Program-made: the position numbers and the translations under genes
Part shown: one piece after another, positions 36,387-45,720 of the stretch
Position numbering within the stretch: the stretch's first letter is position 1
Layout: every line of letters starts with the position of its first letter
NCBI GenBank assembly: GCA_002340355.1
Contig: DDLX01000026.1
Span: 1 to 64,000, forward strand
Length of the DNA: 64,000 nucleotides
Source: Cytophagales bacterium UBA2561
Lineage (GTDB): Bacteria > Bacteroidota > Bacteroidia > Cytophagales > Thermoflexibacteraceae
Direction of reading: 5' to 3'
The notes under the pieces: generated by a model
What the model was told of the DNA's origin: nothing
Database searches by the model: none
What the model saw: the letters and a program-made list of their open reading frames with translations, nothing else

Positions 36387-37406
36387 TTAGGATAAGGCTT
36401 TTTTCAGTAATTCGATAGATTCATCACTATTTTTTTCTTCGGTCAAGTCAAAAATTGAAATAGATTCTCCATCTACTTCAACATCTATATTTGCCAAAAT
36501 CAACTCAATTTGACTTTCAGAAAAGTTTTCCGCCAATGTTTTTCCAAATGAAAAATCTTTGTAGGTCTTTGCTCCGTCCGCATTTCCAAAATTAGAATTA
36601 TATCGAATTAACTCAATAAGTCCTTCGATAGGACCTGCCGAAAGATGCGCTCCATTTGAACCTTGCGAAACCTCCGCTAATCCGAAAGTATCTTTGTTCT
36701 TCAAAAGTGTTCCACGAACTGAACCTTCCGCAGCACTTTCGGGGTCAGTTGCTCCGATAAATTTTCCTCTGGCATCTGCCCAATCTACATCACCAGCCAA
36801 AGTAAAGACCACAATCGAACGTCCTTTTTCCGTGAAGTGCAATAACTGCCGAGGATGGAAGCCATTTACAACATAAACTACCTCGCCATCCATCTTGATA
36901 TCTTCGCAATATGTTCCGCCTGCTAACTTTTGATTTTTTTTATTTTGCCAAAGAAAATCTGCTGAAGTAGCATTGAACATATCGTATTTTTCTAAAAATT
37001 CAATGCCACCTAAAACATCAACTTCATCTACGGACTTACCAAATAATGCTGAAAATTTGGCTTTAGCATTATCAGACATATTTTGCTTAGCATTGCTCGC
37101 AATTTGATTAATTACGCCATAGTGTTGAGCAATAATATCATGAGTTTTTAGATAAGAAGCGGAAAGCACACTAATATTTTGAATCTGCAAACCAAACTCC
37201 TTGATTTTGCCAAAGACCATCTCAAGGATTTCCGCTAGTTTAATTTGTGGAGACTCAAGCGTAATTTCAGGCTTGACAAAAAACAAAAATTCGTTTTTAC
37301 CTGTAACACTTTCTTCGTTTTCGAAAACGGGAGCATACTCTACTTCTTCGACTTGTGCTTTCTGAACACCTGAAACAATGGCTTGAATGAGTTCGGTACT
37401 TTGCAT
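36387..37406 (-). CDS. Extended nucleoside-diphosphate-kinase-like protein
   Basis: The 339-aa protein begins its fold with FLFFVKPEITLE, like the NDK start (VKPD). It later has DARGKFIGATDPESAAEGSV, close to the NDK block RxxxGxTxPxxAxxGSIR, and NGAHLSAG (His254), which aligns with the active-site NxxH. About 100 extra residues lie between the two halves, with conserved-looking NGFHPRQLLHFTEKGRSIV. Normal NDKs are about 140-150 aa, so this is a distinct long branch; kinase activity is probable but not certain. It is cytoplasmic. Confidence 0.65.
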   Translation of the reverse strand: MQSTELIQAIVSGVQKAQVEEVEYAPVFENEESVTGKNEFLFFVKPEITLESPQIKLAEILEMVFGKIKEFGLQIQNISVLSASYLKTHDIIAQHYGVINQIASNAKQNMSDNAKAKFSALFGKSVDEVDVLGGIEFLEKYDMFNATSADFLWQNKKNQKLAGGTYCEDIKMDGEVVYVVNGFHPRQLLHFTEKGRSIVVFTLAGDVDWADARGKFIGATDPESAAEGSVRGTLLKNKDTFGLAEVSQGSNGAHLSAGPIEGLIELIRYNSNFGNADGAKTYKDFSFGKTLAENFSESQIELILANIDVEVDGESISIFDLTEEKNSDESIELLKKALS

Positions 37407-37530
37407 AAGAAAATAAATTTAGTTTGGGGAATGAATTTAATAAAAAAATAAAATATAATAAAAATTTTCTAAAAAATTAATCCAGCTATTTAGTTTTATA
37501 ATTTTCAGAAAATACTCTTAAAAATTGAAC

Positions 37531-37944
37531 TTATTGGTTTTGTCGATTTTCACAAAATTCGGTCAAAACCCCTTGTGTAGATTTGGGATGTAAAAAGGCA
37601 ATATCCAATCCTTCAGCTCCTCTACGAGGTTTTTCGTCCAATAAACGAACACCTTTGTCCTTAACTTCTGCCAATGCTGACTCAATTCCTTCAACTGCAA
37701 ATGCCAGATGATGAATGCCTTGTCCTCGTTTTTCGATAAACTTAGCAACCGTGCTATCAGGCGAAGTAGCTTCCAAAAGTTCAATTTTGGTTTGTCCAAC
37801 CTGAAAGAATGCCGTTTTTACTTTTTGGTCAGCGACCTCTTCGATGGCATAACATTTTAGCCCTAGTACATCTTCGTAATATTTGATGCTATCTTCCAAA
37901 TCCTTGACCGCAATCGCAATATGTTCGATGTGGGTGGTTTTCAT
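37531..37944 (-). CDS. mce: Methylmalonyl-CoA epimerase
   Basis: The 137-aa vicinal-oxygen-chelate protein opens with IEHIAIAVKDLEDSIKYYED. Metal ligands are the early His, IHHLAFAV in the middle and the Glu in LTEFCE. It interconverts the epimers of methylmalonyl-CoA in propionate metabolism, upstream of the B12-dependent mutase. The mutase genes are not in this window. The length and motifs fit the family well. Confidence 0.9.
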   Translation of the reverse strand: MKTTHIEHIAIAVKDLEDSIKYYEDVLGLKCYAIEEVADQKVKTAFFQVGQTKIELLEATSPDSTVAKFIEKRGQGIHHLAFAVEGIESALAEVKDKGVRLLDEKPRRGAEGLDIAFLHPKSTQGVLTEFCENRQNQ

Positions 37945-38144
37945 ATTTTTTAGTCATTTAGATGAAAATAAATCAACGTAAATATAAAAAACTTTGCCCA
38001 AGTTTGGCATTTTATATCGAATAATACCAACCGATTTTTTGTAGAAATAAATGTACTTTTTCAGTTGGATATTTTAAACTTTTAATCAATTTTTAATGCA
38101 GGGTTATCGGAGGAATCTCTGAGTAATGTCTAAATTTGAAACCT

Positions 38145-39245
38145 ATGAAATTCGGCGTATTTAAATCATGGAAATTTATGGAACAAGATATTCGTACCAT
38201 TCGGAATTTTTTGGGGGTTGCTTTTGCAGCCTTACTTATTTATTGTATTTCTATTTTATCTTCTTTACTGATTCCGCTCACCTTGGCTTTATTTTTTGCG
38301 ATCCTACTACAACCCATTATGGAGTGGTTTGAGCGTAAAAATTTCCCTTTCATTATAAGCCTAACTATGATTGCGGTAGGCGCAATTAGTATTTTGGCAC
38401 TCATCGGAACTTTGATTTATGAAACCGCCGTTCAGATTGCAGGGCAACAAGACAAACTCATTGAACAGATTGAATTCAAGCTCACAGGAATTCTAACTAA
38501 TTTGAGTACTTTAGCAGGCGAAACTATTGATTTTAATTATATTTTAGAAATGTCCACGCAAGTCATTTCATGGCAAAAAGTAGGACAATATTTAGGAACA
38601 CTGGCAGGAGGATTAGGAGGTTTTTCAGGCTCATTTTTTATGACTTCCTTATACTTAGTCGCTTTTCTGAGTGGAATTTTGCAATATGAAAAATATATTC
38701 ATTATCTCGAAGGCGCACCCACCAAAGAAGAACAAGAAACGGACAGTAATCTTTTGAAAGCCTTCGAGCAGATTAAAAGTTCACTAGTTACTTACGTGAA
38801 AATCAAGTTTTTGGTAAGTCTTGGAACAGGAATTTTTTATTGGTTAATTTGTCTTAGTTTTGGAATTGATTTTGCCATATTCTGGGGATTTTTGGCGTTT
38901 ATCCTCAACTTTATTCCAACTGTAGGCTCAATTATCGCAACGATTCCTCCCTTACTTTTGGGACTTGTTCAATTGGATTCGATGAGCATGGCATTTTTGA
39001 TGAGTTTACTTTTATTAGCCGCCCAATTAATTTTCGGAAATGTTGTTGAACCCAAATTAACAGGAGCAAGTTTGTCATTAAATACGGTAGTCGTTATTTT
39101 AGGGCTAGTCTTTTGGGGATATCTTTGGGGCATTACAGGAATGATTTTATCTGTACCTTTATTAGTTTTAATTAAGGTTATTTTAGAACAAATCCCAGAT
39201 GCCAAAATCTTAGTCAAACTCATGGGTGACCCTAACTTAAAATAG
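38145..39245 (+). CDS. AI-2E family transporter
   Basis: I start at ATG 38145 rather than the TTG at 38136. The roughly 366-aa protein has the family layout: two helices at the N-terminus (FAALLIYCISILSSLLIPLT), a soluble helical stretch (100-150), and a C-terminal block of helices with FILNFIPTVGSIIATIPPLL and GNVVEPKLTGASLSLNTVVV. Members include AI-2 exporters and Na+/H+ antiporters, so the substrate is open. Inner membrane. Confidence 0.88.
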   Translation: MKFGVFKSWKFMEQDIRTIRNFLGVAFAALLIYCISILSSLLIPLTLALFFAILLQPIMEWFERKNFPFIISLTMIAVGAISILALIGTLIYETAVQIAGQQDKLIEQIEFKLTGILTNLSTLAGETIDFNYILEMSTQVISWQKVGQYLGTLAGGLGGFSGSFFMTSLYLVAFLSGILQYEKYIHYLEGAPTKEEQETDSNLLKAFEQIKSSLVTYVKIKFLVSLGTGIFYWLICLSFGIDFAIFWGFLAFILNFIPTVGSIIATIPPLLLGLVQLDSMSMAFLMSLLLLAAQLIFGNVVEPKLTGASLSLNTVVVILGLVFWGYLWGITGMILSVPLLVLIKVILEQIPDAKILVKLMGDPNLK

Positions 39246-39373
39246 CTTTGAGTATCAAAAATATTATGATGTTCACGTGTACTATTTCTGATCAAGAAAC
39301 CGATGTTATTAGATATCATCCAAAGGAGTTAATGACTAAATCTTATAATTAAAAAATATAGAATATTAAATAA

Positions 39374-40384
39374 ATGGAGTTGACCAAACGCATACACGCC
39401 TTCGTAGAATTAGGCAAACGCATCCAAAACTTAACCCTCACACAATCTGAATTTTGGATACGACAAGCACACAATCAAAACAATTGGTTTATAGAAGAAA
39501 GTATTAAATTATCTTTACAGGGAATTACGCATTTTCTGGAAAAAGAAAACTTAAAAAAATGGCTTTCGGATTATCAGTTCAAAGATACTTCTCCTCAAAA
39601 AGTAGGCTTGATTACGGCAGGAAATATTCCTTTGGTAGGATTTCATGATATGCTTTGTATATTAATTTCGGGACACTTCCTAAAAGTTAAGTTGAGTTCT
39701 CAAGATGAATTTTTGTCCAAACAAATCCTAAAGTTATTGACCGAAATTGAGCCAGCTTTTACCGAACGCATCGAAATTGCAGAAATGCTCAAAAATTCGG
39801 ATGCCTATATCGCTACAGGGAGTGATAATTCGGCTCGTTATTTTGAGTATTATTTTGCCAAATTTCCGCACATTATTCGCAAAAACCGTACTTCGGTTGC
39901 CGTCCTGACCAATGAAGAAACCGAAGAAGATTTATTGAAATTAGGACAAGATATTATCAGTTATTTTGGGTTAGGCTGTCGAAATGTGGCTAAATTATTT
40001 GTTCCAGAAAATTATGATTTTCAGCTTTTTATGAAAGTCATTGAAGAGAATTTTGACCCTAACCAACATCACAAATACCGTAATAATTACGACTACAATA
40101 AATCCATTTATTTGGTCAATAGCGAGCCTCATTTGGATAATGAACAGATTTTAGTTCGTGAAGATACGGCATTGGTTTCTCCGATTTCAGTAGTATTTTA
40201 TGAACGATATATTTCGGAAACCGATTTGAATGAAAAATTAGCTCGTGATGCAGAAAAAATCCAGTGTGTAGTTTCTAAATTAGGGAATTATGAACGTGGT
40301 GTTTCTTTCGGAAAAGCACAAACCCCTGAGCTTTGGGATTATGCTGACGGTGTGGATACGATGGCTTTCTTAACTAATCTCTAG
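39374..40384 (+). CDS. Acyl-CoA reductase (LuxC family)
   Basis: The 336-aa protein matches the LuxC-type acyl-CoA reductases common in Bacteroidota. It has a nucleotide-binding part (KVGLITAGNIPLVGFHDMLC, then YIATGSDNSARYFEYYFAKF), the RKNRTSVAVL block and FGLGCRNVAKLFVP with the likely catalytic Cys. It reduces acyl-CoA to aldehyde with NADPH. No luciferase or condensing-enzyme genes are adjacent. Cytoplasmic. Confidence 0.85.
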   Translation: MELTKRIHAFVELGKRIQNLTLTQSEFWIRQAHNQNNWFIEESIKLSLQGITHFLEKENLKKWLSDYQFKDTSPQKVGLITAGNIPLVGFHDMLCILISGHFLKVKLSSQDEFLSKQILKLLTEIEPAFTERIEIAEMLKNSDAYIATGSDNSARYFEYYFAKFPHIIRKNRTSVAVLTNEETEEDLLKLGQDIISYFGLGCRNVAKLFVPENYDFQLFMKVIEENFDPNQHHKYRNNYDYNKSIYLVNSEPHLDNEQILVREDTALVSPISVVFYERYISETDLNEKLARDAEKIQCVVSKLGNYERGVSFGKAQTPELWDYADGVDTMAFLTNL

Positions 40385-40405
40385 GACAAAAATATATTAC
40401 TTATC

Positions 40406-40443
40406 AAAAAATCCCAAGCCATTTCAATGGCTTGGGATTTTTT
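40406..40443. terminator. Strong bidirectional terminator
   Basis: Seventeen-base perfect arms (40406-40422 and 40427-40443; core TCCCAAGCCAT) flank the loop TTCA and are bounded by A and T runs. The hairpin lies between the convergent ends at 40384 and 40463. Confidence 0.9.
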
Positions 40444-40462
40444 ATTTCGATTACCTATTTTC

Positions 40463-41041
40463 TTATTTTTGAGCTAACAGTTTATCAATCTGAGTAACTA
40501 ATTGCTGTTTTTGAACAGGACGAGGCGCATCTGTATTAACTACTTTACCGTTTTTATCCACCAACATATAACGAGGAATTCCTGTAACTTGATACTTTGA
40601 ATTAATATCCATCCCTAATTTTTGTTGTGGCAGAATATGATAACCTTGAATGTTATATTTTTCGATACCTTTTTTCCAAGCGGTTTCACTACGATCAAAG
40701 GATACATACAAAAATACAACATCCTTTCCTTCATATTCCTGATGTAAGTTGGCAGAATAAGGCATTTGTTGACGACATGGAGGACACCATGAAGCCCAAA
40801 AATCAATATAAACGACCTTTCCTTTGAACTGACTAATGACATCAGTAAACAATTTTTCGCTTCCGTCTTTATTAATAGGATTTATAAAATGAATGCCTTC
40901 AGTTTGTGGTTTTTCCTTTGTCTTTTGGTCTGTTTTTTCGTTCGCCATAGGCTGAACCTTAGAAACAGCACTTGTTAATGTAATTCCTATAAATAAGCCC
41001 ATTAAGACCACCGCTAAGGTTTTTAAATGCAATTTTTCCAT
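40463..41041 (-). CDS. TlpA-like thioredoxin-fold thiol-disulfide protein
   Basis: An N-terminal hydrophobic segment (VVLMGLFIGITLTSAV) exports or anchors the protein. The thioredoxin domain (about 50-190) has the active site FWASWCPPCRQQ and the cis-Pro region TGIPRYMLVDKNG. It acts in the periplasm as a reductant, for example in cytochrome c maturation or oxidative repair. It is a single gene, closed by the terminator at 40406. Confidence 0.88.
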   Translation of the reverse strand: MEKLHLKTLAVVLMGLFIGITLTSAVSKVQPMANEKTDQKTKEKPQTEGIHFINPINKDGSEKLFTDVISQFKGKVVYIDFWASWCPPCRQQMPYSANLHQEYEGKDVVFLYVSFDRSETAWKKGIEKYNIQGYHILPQQKLGMDINSKYQVTGIPRYMLVDKNGKVVNTDAPRPVQKQQLVTQIDKLLAQK

Positions 41042-41146
41042 AAAAATATGATAAAAAATTTGATAAGAAGTTTATTTTTCAGTAACGTTGCCTTTTTTGA
41101 AAAGGTTTGAGTTAAAATTGCAAATAAGACGTTAATTTTGTCTTTT

Positions 41147-41572
41147 TTACGTTGAGTAATTCGTATTGTTTTCAGAATTTTCTTCGTCTGTTGTACTTTT
41201 AATGTCCTTTTCGATGTATTTCATCATTTCTTCCAACTCTTCTAGCTCCATATCATTCTCTTTAACAAAAAATGAAACCATTTGATGAAACGAGCCTCCA
41301 AAGTAATTACCTAGAAAACGGTTCAAAAAGTCTTTTCGATATACATCTTTACTAATCATTGGATAATATTGGTGAGTTTTTCCATAGGCAGTATGTCCTA
41401 CAAACCCCTTTTTCTCCAGTAAACGCACAATAGTCGATATTGTATTATACGCAGGCTTTTGATTAGTTGCAGGTAACTTAGGCAGTTCGGCAATAATATC
41501 CTTTACAAAGGCTTTGTCTAATTTCCAGAGTACTTGCATGACCTGTTCTTCGGCACGTGTTAAAGCTTTCAT
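41147..41572 (-). CDS. BlaI/MecI/CopY-family transcriptional repressor
   Basis: I start at ATG 41570-41572 (MKALTRAEEQVMQVLWKLDK). The winged helix carries YNTISTIVRLLEKKGFVGHT, followed by the dimerisation helices. BlaI-type repressors are usually cleaved or released by a membrane M56 peptidase encoded next door. No such gene is here: the flanks are a TlpA gene and an unknown secreted protein. Targets are unknown. Confidence 0.88.
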   Translation of the reverse strand: MKALTRAEEQVMQVLWKLDKAFVKDIIAELPKLPATNQKPAYNTISTIVRLLEKKGFVGHTAYGKTHQYYPMISKDVYRKDFLNRFLGNYFGGSFHQMVSFFVKENDMELEELEEMMKYIEKDIKSTTDEENSENNTNYST

Positions 41573-41794
41573 AATCAACTCATCATAATTGCGAAAAACT
41601 CATTTTTTCGTCTTATGTACAAAAATATAAAATTTGTCAAAAAAGAAATGAAAGATAACTTTTTGATAGTGGAAAAATACCATAAAAACCCGTTTTGTTT
41701 TTTTTAATAATTAAAAATTACGCTAATTACTCTTATTTTGTATCCAAACCTCTTTAACACTCGTTATATTAAAAACTCCCTAAACGTACTTCTG

Positions 41795-42778
41795 ATGAAA
41801 AAAGTTCTGCATCTTCTATTATTATTGAGTCTAATACATTTTCATGGCTTTGCCAAAACAATACAACCAGTAGACTCACCTGATTTTAATACTAATATTC
41901 CTGAGGTAACGGGAGTATTTTATCCTTTGCTTCACTACGATACACCTATTCCTACCTCTTTAGAATTAGACTCAAAAATCGAAGTCTATGCAATGGGATA
42001 TCTTTGTTTATGGCACAAAAGCGGTGGTTTGGTCGAAATTTTCGGCAATGCACAAACTAAAAGCTATTCAGTCAGAGAATTATTACAACAACTAGAAAAA
42101 AAACAAAAACAGCTCAAACGCAAAAAGGTGAGTTGTCTGATTGGCACAATTGTTAATGAGTCTTATTTTTATGGAAAAAATTCATTTTGGGAATTGCCCA
42201 AATATAATCCTAACCGTTGTCCTGCTCCACCTATCTTAATCTTATTACCATCTGAAAGTTATTTAATAGAGCCTGAGTTAGATGTAGCTTGGATAAATAC
42301 GAAGGAAAATTATTATTCAAATTCTTTCAAAGTAGCAGTCACCGATTTATCAGAAGAGTCTTTCTTTGAAACAGAAACTACAAATACTTCTACCCGTATT
42401 AATTTAACTGACCTCGAAACAGAGGAAGATATGTTGATTTTTGATGTTAAATACCAAGATATTGAGGAGTCTGAAAACGAGTGTACCCCGCACACTTTCT
42501 TAGTACCCACTCCAAAAGAATTATTGGACAAATATGCTAAATTAAAAGCTAAATTAGGCGATAACATAGTACATCATATTCGAGAGATTAATTTTTTAGC
42601 TCAACATAAATGTGGAGCAAATGCGCACAGTAAGTGGTTAAATATATTAGAAGAATATCCTGAAAATCATGGACTTCGGATTGCTTATATGCGATTCTTG
42701 ATTCAACATGGATTTATCGGATATGATTATTTTACAAATCACAAAGAAATCTTGCTAGCTACTGTAGCTCAAATGTAA
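41795..42778 (+). CDS. Secreted protein of unknown function
   Basis: I start at ATG 41795, right before a classical signal peptide (KKVLHLLLLLSLIHFHGFAK); a TTG at 41738 gives an unlikely extension. The mature part of about 305 residues is mixed alpha/beta with a Lys/Gln-rich helix (LLQQLEKKQKQLKRKKVS) and a C-terminal helical part (WLNILEEYPENHGLRIAYMR) that resembles a TPR-like hairpin. No known domain was recognised. Confidence 0.6.
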   Translation: MKKVLHLLLLLSLIHFHGFAKTIQPVDSPDFNTNIPEVTGVFYPLLHYDTPIPTSLELDSKIEVYAMGYLCLWHKSGGLVEIFGNAQTKSYSVRELLQQLEKKQKQLKRKKVSCLIGTIVNESYFYGKNSFWELPKYNPNRCPAPPILILLPSESYLIEPELDVAWINTKENYYSNSFKVAVTDLSEESFFETETTNTSTRINLTDLETEEDMLIFDVKYQDIEESENECTPHTFLVPTPKELLDKYAKLKAKLGDNIVHHIREINFLAQHKCGANAHSKWLNILEEYPENHGLRIAYMRFLIQHGFIGYDYFTNHKEILLATVAQM

Positions 42779-42799
42779 AATACTAATGATTTGTATTTT

Positions 42800-42838
42800 A
42801 GCCCACTAATTTTCTAGATTTTAGTGGGTTTGTTTTTT
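42800..42838. terminator. Bidirectional terminator hairpin
   Basis: Arms CCCACTAA and TTAGTGGG flank an 11-base loop and are followed by a T-rich run. The hairpin lies between the convergent ends at 42778 and 42837 and overlaps the stop codon of the minus-strand gene. Confidence 0.7.
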
Positions 42839-44006
42839 AGAAATCTTGATAACAAAGGGCTTCACTTTCATTCAAAATATCTCGAATTGCATATGTCATT
42901 GACCATGAATTGAATTTATCTGCAGGATGCAAAGAAATTACTGTTCGGTTGCAACCTACAAATCGGATCAACATCGGATTTGCACCTTGCCAGAGTCCTT
43001 TATGATAAATAATTGGTTCATAGGGTGGAGTTCGTACCATCCGCCAGCCATGCCCATAATTAAATTCTTCCTGTTTATCATTATCCAATTTTCCAACTTG
43101 ATAGGCTTTAGCCAAAGTTTTTTGTGAGACTAATTTATCTGAATACAAAGCTTGATCCCATGCCAACATATCATCTACCGTAGAAAAAATTCCTTTATCA
43201 CCATAAACTCCATCTAAGGCATCGTGTTTTCGTTTCATAATCAGCTTTTTATCTTTGTTTTTAGCACGGCTAAAGAAGAATGTGTTTGGCATTCCTGCTA
43301 CATCAAAAATATTTTTTTGCACAAAATCTGTGAATTTTTGCCCTGAAGCCTTTTCAATAACTGAAGCCAATAGCGCATAACCTGTGTTGCTATATTTATG
43401 TCGTTTTCCCTCTTGAAAAAATTGTTTAGGATGATATCGAGCCAAATAACTAACTAAATCTGAGTTTGATACATTTTTAGTCCGATAAAAATGTTTCTTA
43501 AATCGCCACTTCTGGTTTAAGTAACATGGAATTCCTGAAGTATGATTGAGTAATTGTCTAATTGTAACTTTTTTATAGGGCAATTGCGGAAAATATTTAA
43601 TCAATTTATCATCATAGTTCAATTTCCCTCTTTCAATTAAAATCAGAGTAGCAACTGCCGTAAATGGCTTCGAAACCGAAGCTAATTGCATAGGTGTATT
43701 GACTGTAAATTCTTCAGTAGGATTGTATTTTCGATGTCCGAAAGCCTTCCGAAATACTACTTTGCCGTTTTCAGCCACTAACAACACACCGTTATAATTT
43801 CCCATTGCATACAGGCTATCGGTAAGATCTTGAAGCATACAATTTCGATAATCGGCGCGACATTGAGCAAGGTCGGGATTTGCCTGAACATTGAGTTCTT
43901 TTTTGCCCCAAAACAAAAAGGAAAGCATGAAAACCGTTAAAATAAGAAGATAACGTATTCCTTTTTGGTTTAAGAAAATGGTCAAATAACTTGTTATATA
44001 GTTCAT
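42837..44006 (-). CDS. Serine hydrolase, beta-lactamase class C/PBP4*-like
   Basis: The 389-aa protein has an N-terminal membrane anchor or signal (YLLILTVFMLSFLFWG). The active-site SxxK is in PMQLASVSKPFTAVATLILI, the YxN motif in KYSNTGYALLASVIEK, and a C-terminal HKGLWQGANP block replaces the KTG triad. The family includes esterases, D-aminopeptidases and beta-lactamases; drug resistance cannot be inferred. It is probably periplasmic. Confidence 0.85.
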   Translation of the reverse strand: MNYITSYLTIFLNQKGIRYLLILTVFMLSFLFWGKKELNVQANPDLAQCRADYRNCMLQDLTDSLYAMGNYNGVLLVAENGKVVFRKAFGHRKYNPTEEFTVNTPMQLASVSKPFTAVATLILIERGKLNYDDKLIKYFPQLPYKKVTIRQLLNHTSGIPCYLNQKWRFKKHFYRTKNVSNSDLVSYLARYHPKQFFQEGKRHKYSNTGYALLASVIEKASGQKFTDFVQKNIFDVAGMPNTFFFSRAKNKDKKLIMKRKHDALDGVYGDKGIFSTVDDMLAWDQALYSDKLVSQKTLAKAYQVGKLDNDKQEEFNYGHGWRMVRTPPYEPIIYHKGLWQGANPMLIRFVGCNRTVISLHPADKFNSWSMTYAIRDILNESEALCYQDF

Positions 44007-44352
44007 GTAATGTATTTTTTCTAAAGGACTTAAATCAATTTAAGCATAAACGAGTGGACTGTTTTTCAATTCTTTTTCGAATTTCATATTCTGAAGTTTT
44101 AAAACTAAAAAAACACCCAAATTTTAACACTTTCCGTTTTACAGAAAATCAACAGTAATGCCAAAAAATCAAAAATATTAGACTTCTCAGACTTGCTAAT
44201 TTTAACGAAAAATGATTTGGACAACAAATTTACTTCAAATAACTTGGTGTTTGCAAGGCAATATTGAAATTCAACCCAGAAAAATAAGCCAAAGGTTTTA
44301 GCTTTTTAGATGGAATCACTAATTTTGTCGCTGAAATTTTGCCCTCAAAAGA
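44007..44352. other. Divergent intergenic region
   Basis: This 346-base gap lies between the serine hydrolase and dihydroorotase-like genes. Apart from the promoter element at 44320-44327 I see no gene, repeat or structured RNA. Confidence 0.4.
44320..44327 (+). promoter_or_regulatory. Bacteroidota-type -7 element before the dihydroorotase-like gene
   Basis: TAATTTTG matches TAnnTTTG and lies 25 bases before the ATG at 44353. A T-rich stretch at 44296-44299 sits at about the -33 distance but is not an exact TTTG. Confidence 0.45.
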
Positions 44353-45627
44353 ATGTCAAATCTTATCCTCGAAGCCGTCCAAATTTGTGATTCACGTTCC
44401 CCATTTCAGGGGCAACAAAAACACCTTTTGATTGAAAACGGATACCTCTCCCAAATTAGCGATACTCCTTTTAACCGCCCTGATATCCGAAAAATTTCGG
44501 CTTCAGACTTGATGATTTCGCCAATTTGGACAGATATTCAAACCTTCAATGGGGTGTCAGGTTATGAATACAAAGAAACCTTAGAAACACTCTCAAAATC
44601 AGCTCTTTCAGGTGGCTTTGGACGAGTGATTGTTTTACCCAATACTCAACCTGTTTTAGACACCAAGAGTGCTGTAACCGCTCTTCGAAATCAGGTACAA
44701 TTTCTTCCAATTGAAGTATTACCAATGGGAGCAATTTCCAAAAATGCTGAAGGAAAAGAGATCGCAGAATTGTTTGATTTACAGGATGCTGGAGTGGTTG
44801 CTTTTTCAGATGGGTTAACTCAAAAATCTAATTTAAAATTACTGAAAAATGTCCTACAATATCTTCAACATTTTGATGCTCAACTAATTATTACTCCATA
44901 CGAAAGTACACTTTCTGCAAATGGACAAATGCACGAGGGAGAAAATTCAGCTCGTTTAGGAATGGTTGGAATACCTCGAATGACTGAAAAAATAGCAATC
45001 TTGAATGCACTTGAAATTCTACGATACACAGGAGGTAAATTGCATTTTTCTAAGATTTCAACAAATCAAGGTGTCGATATTATTCGACAAGCTAAAGCCG
45101 ATGGGTTGAGTGTAACAGCGGATACCGAAGCTTATCGATTTGCCTTTACAGATGCCGATTTATTTGATTTTGATACAAACCTAAAAGTTCAACCTCCATT
45201 CCGAACTACTATTGACCAAAAGGCAATTTTAGAAGGCTTAAAAGATGGTACAATTGATACAATTATTTCGGCACATCTACCACAAGATATAGAAAGCAAA
45301 CGGTTAGAATTTAACTTGGCTGAATTTGGGATTATTGGACTTGAAACGGCATATGCTTCTTTACGAACTTTTACGGATTTATCCAGCTCTCAAATTATTG
45401 AAAAACTGTCAATTAAGTCGGCAGAATTACTCAAATTACCTCTTCCAAAAATCGAAGTAGGTAAACCAGCCAATTTTACCTTATTTGACGAAAATCAGGA
45501 GTATATTTTTGCTGAAAAAGACATTCAATCAAAGTCAACAAATACACCATTCATTGGCAAAAAATTGAAAGGAAAAGTCAAAGGTGTTTTTACTAAAGGA
45601 CAGTTTTCTGAAGTCAATCCTAACTAA
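44353..45627 (+). CDS. Dihydroorotase-family protein lacking metal ligands
   Basis: The 424-aa protein has the dihydroorotase fold and conserved blocks (VIVLPNTQPVLD, GMVGIPRMTEKIAI, KVQPPFRTTIDQKAILEGLK, FGIIGLETAYA). The zinc HxH of the first strand is DIQTF (Gln63, Phe65). The HxxH region reads LHFSKIST, with Lys for the second His, and the catalytic DHAP block reads SAHLP, with Ala for Asp. It is therefore probably inactive as a dihydroorotase. By analogy with PyrC'-type proteins it may be a structural partner of aspartate carbamoyltransferase, but pyrB is not nearby. It leads the gene series to 49589. Confidence 0.8.
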   Translation: MSNLILEAVQICDSRSPFQGQQKHLLIENGYLSQISDTPFNRPDIRKISASDLMISPIWTDIQTFNGVSGYEYKETLETLSKSALSGGFGRVIVLPNTQPVLDTKSAVTALRNQVQFLPIEVLPMGAISKNAEGKEIAELFDLQDAGVVAFSDGLTQKSNLKLLKNVLQYLQHFDAQLIITPYESTLSANGQMHEGENSARLGMVGIPRMTEKIAILNALEILRYTGGKLHFSKISTNQGVDIIRQAKADGLSVTADTEAYRFAFTDADLFDFDTNLKVQPPFRTTIDQKAILEGLKDGTIDTIISAHLPQDIESKRLEFNLAEFGIIGLETAYASLRTFTDLSSSQIIEKLSIKSAELLKLPLPKIEVGKPANFTLFDENQEYIFAEKDIQSKSTNTPFIGKKLKGKVKGVFTKGQFSEVNPN

Positions 45628-45720
45628 TTCAATAGTCATATTTTTATGTATTAGGTATAATTTCAAAATTTACTTTTGTCTAGTTTTAAAAGTGAGACAA
45701 AGGAATTTATTACCAAAAAA

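Noticed and set aside
42837..44006. Antibiotic-resistance beta-lactamase next to BlaI
   Set aside because: The SxxK/YxN layout is shared with many esterases and peptidases, and the BlaI gene is 1.3 kb away with an unrelated gene between, so resistance cannot be claimed.
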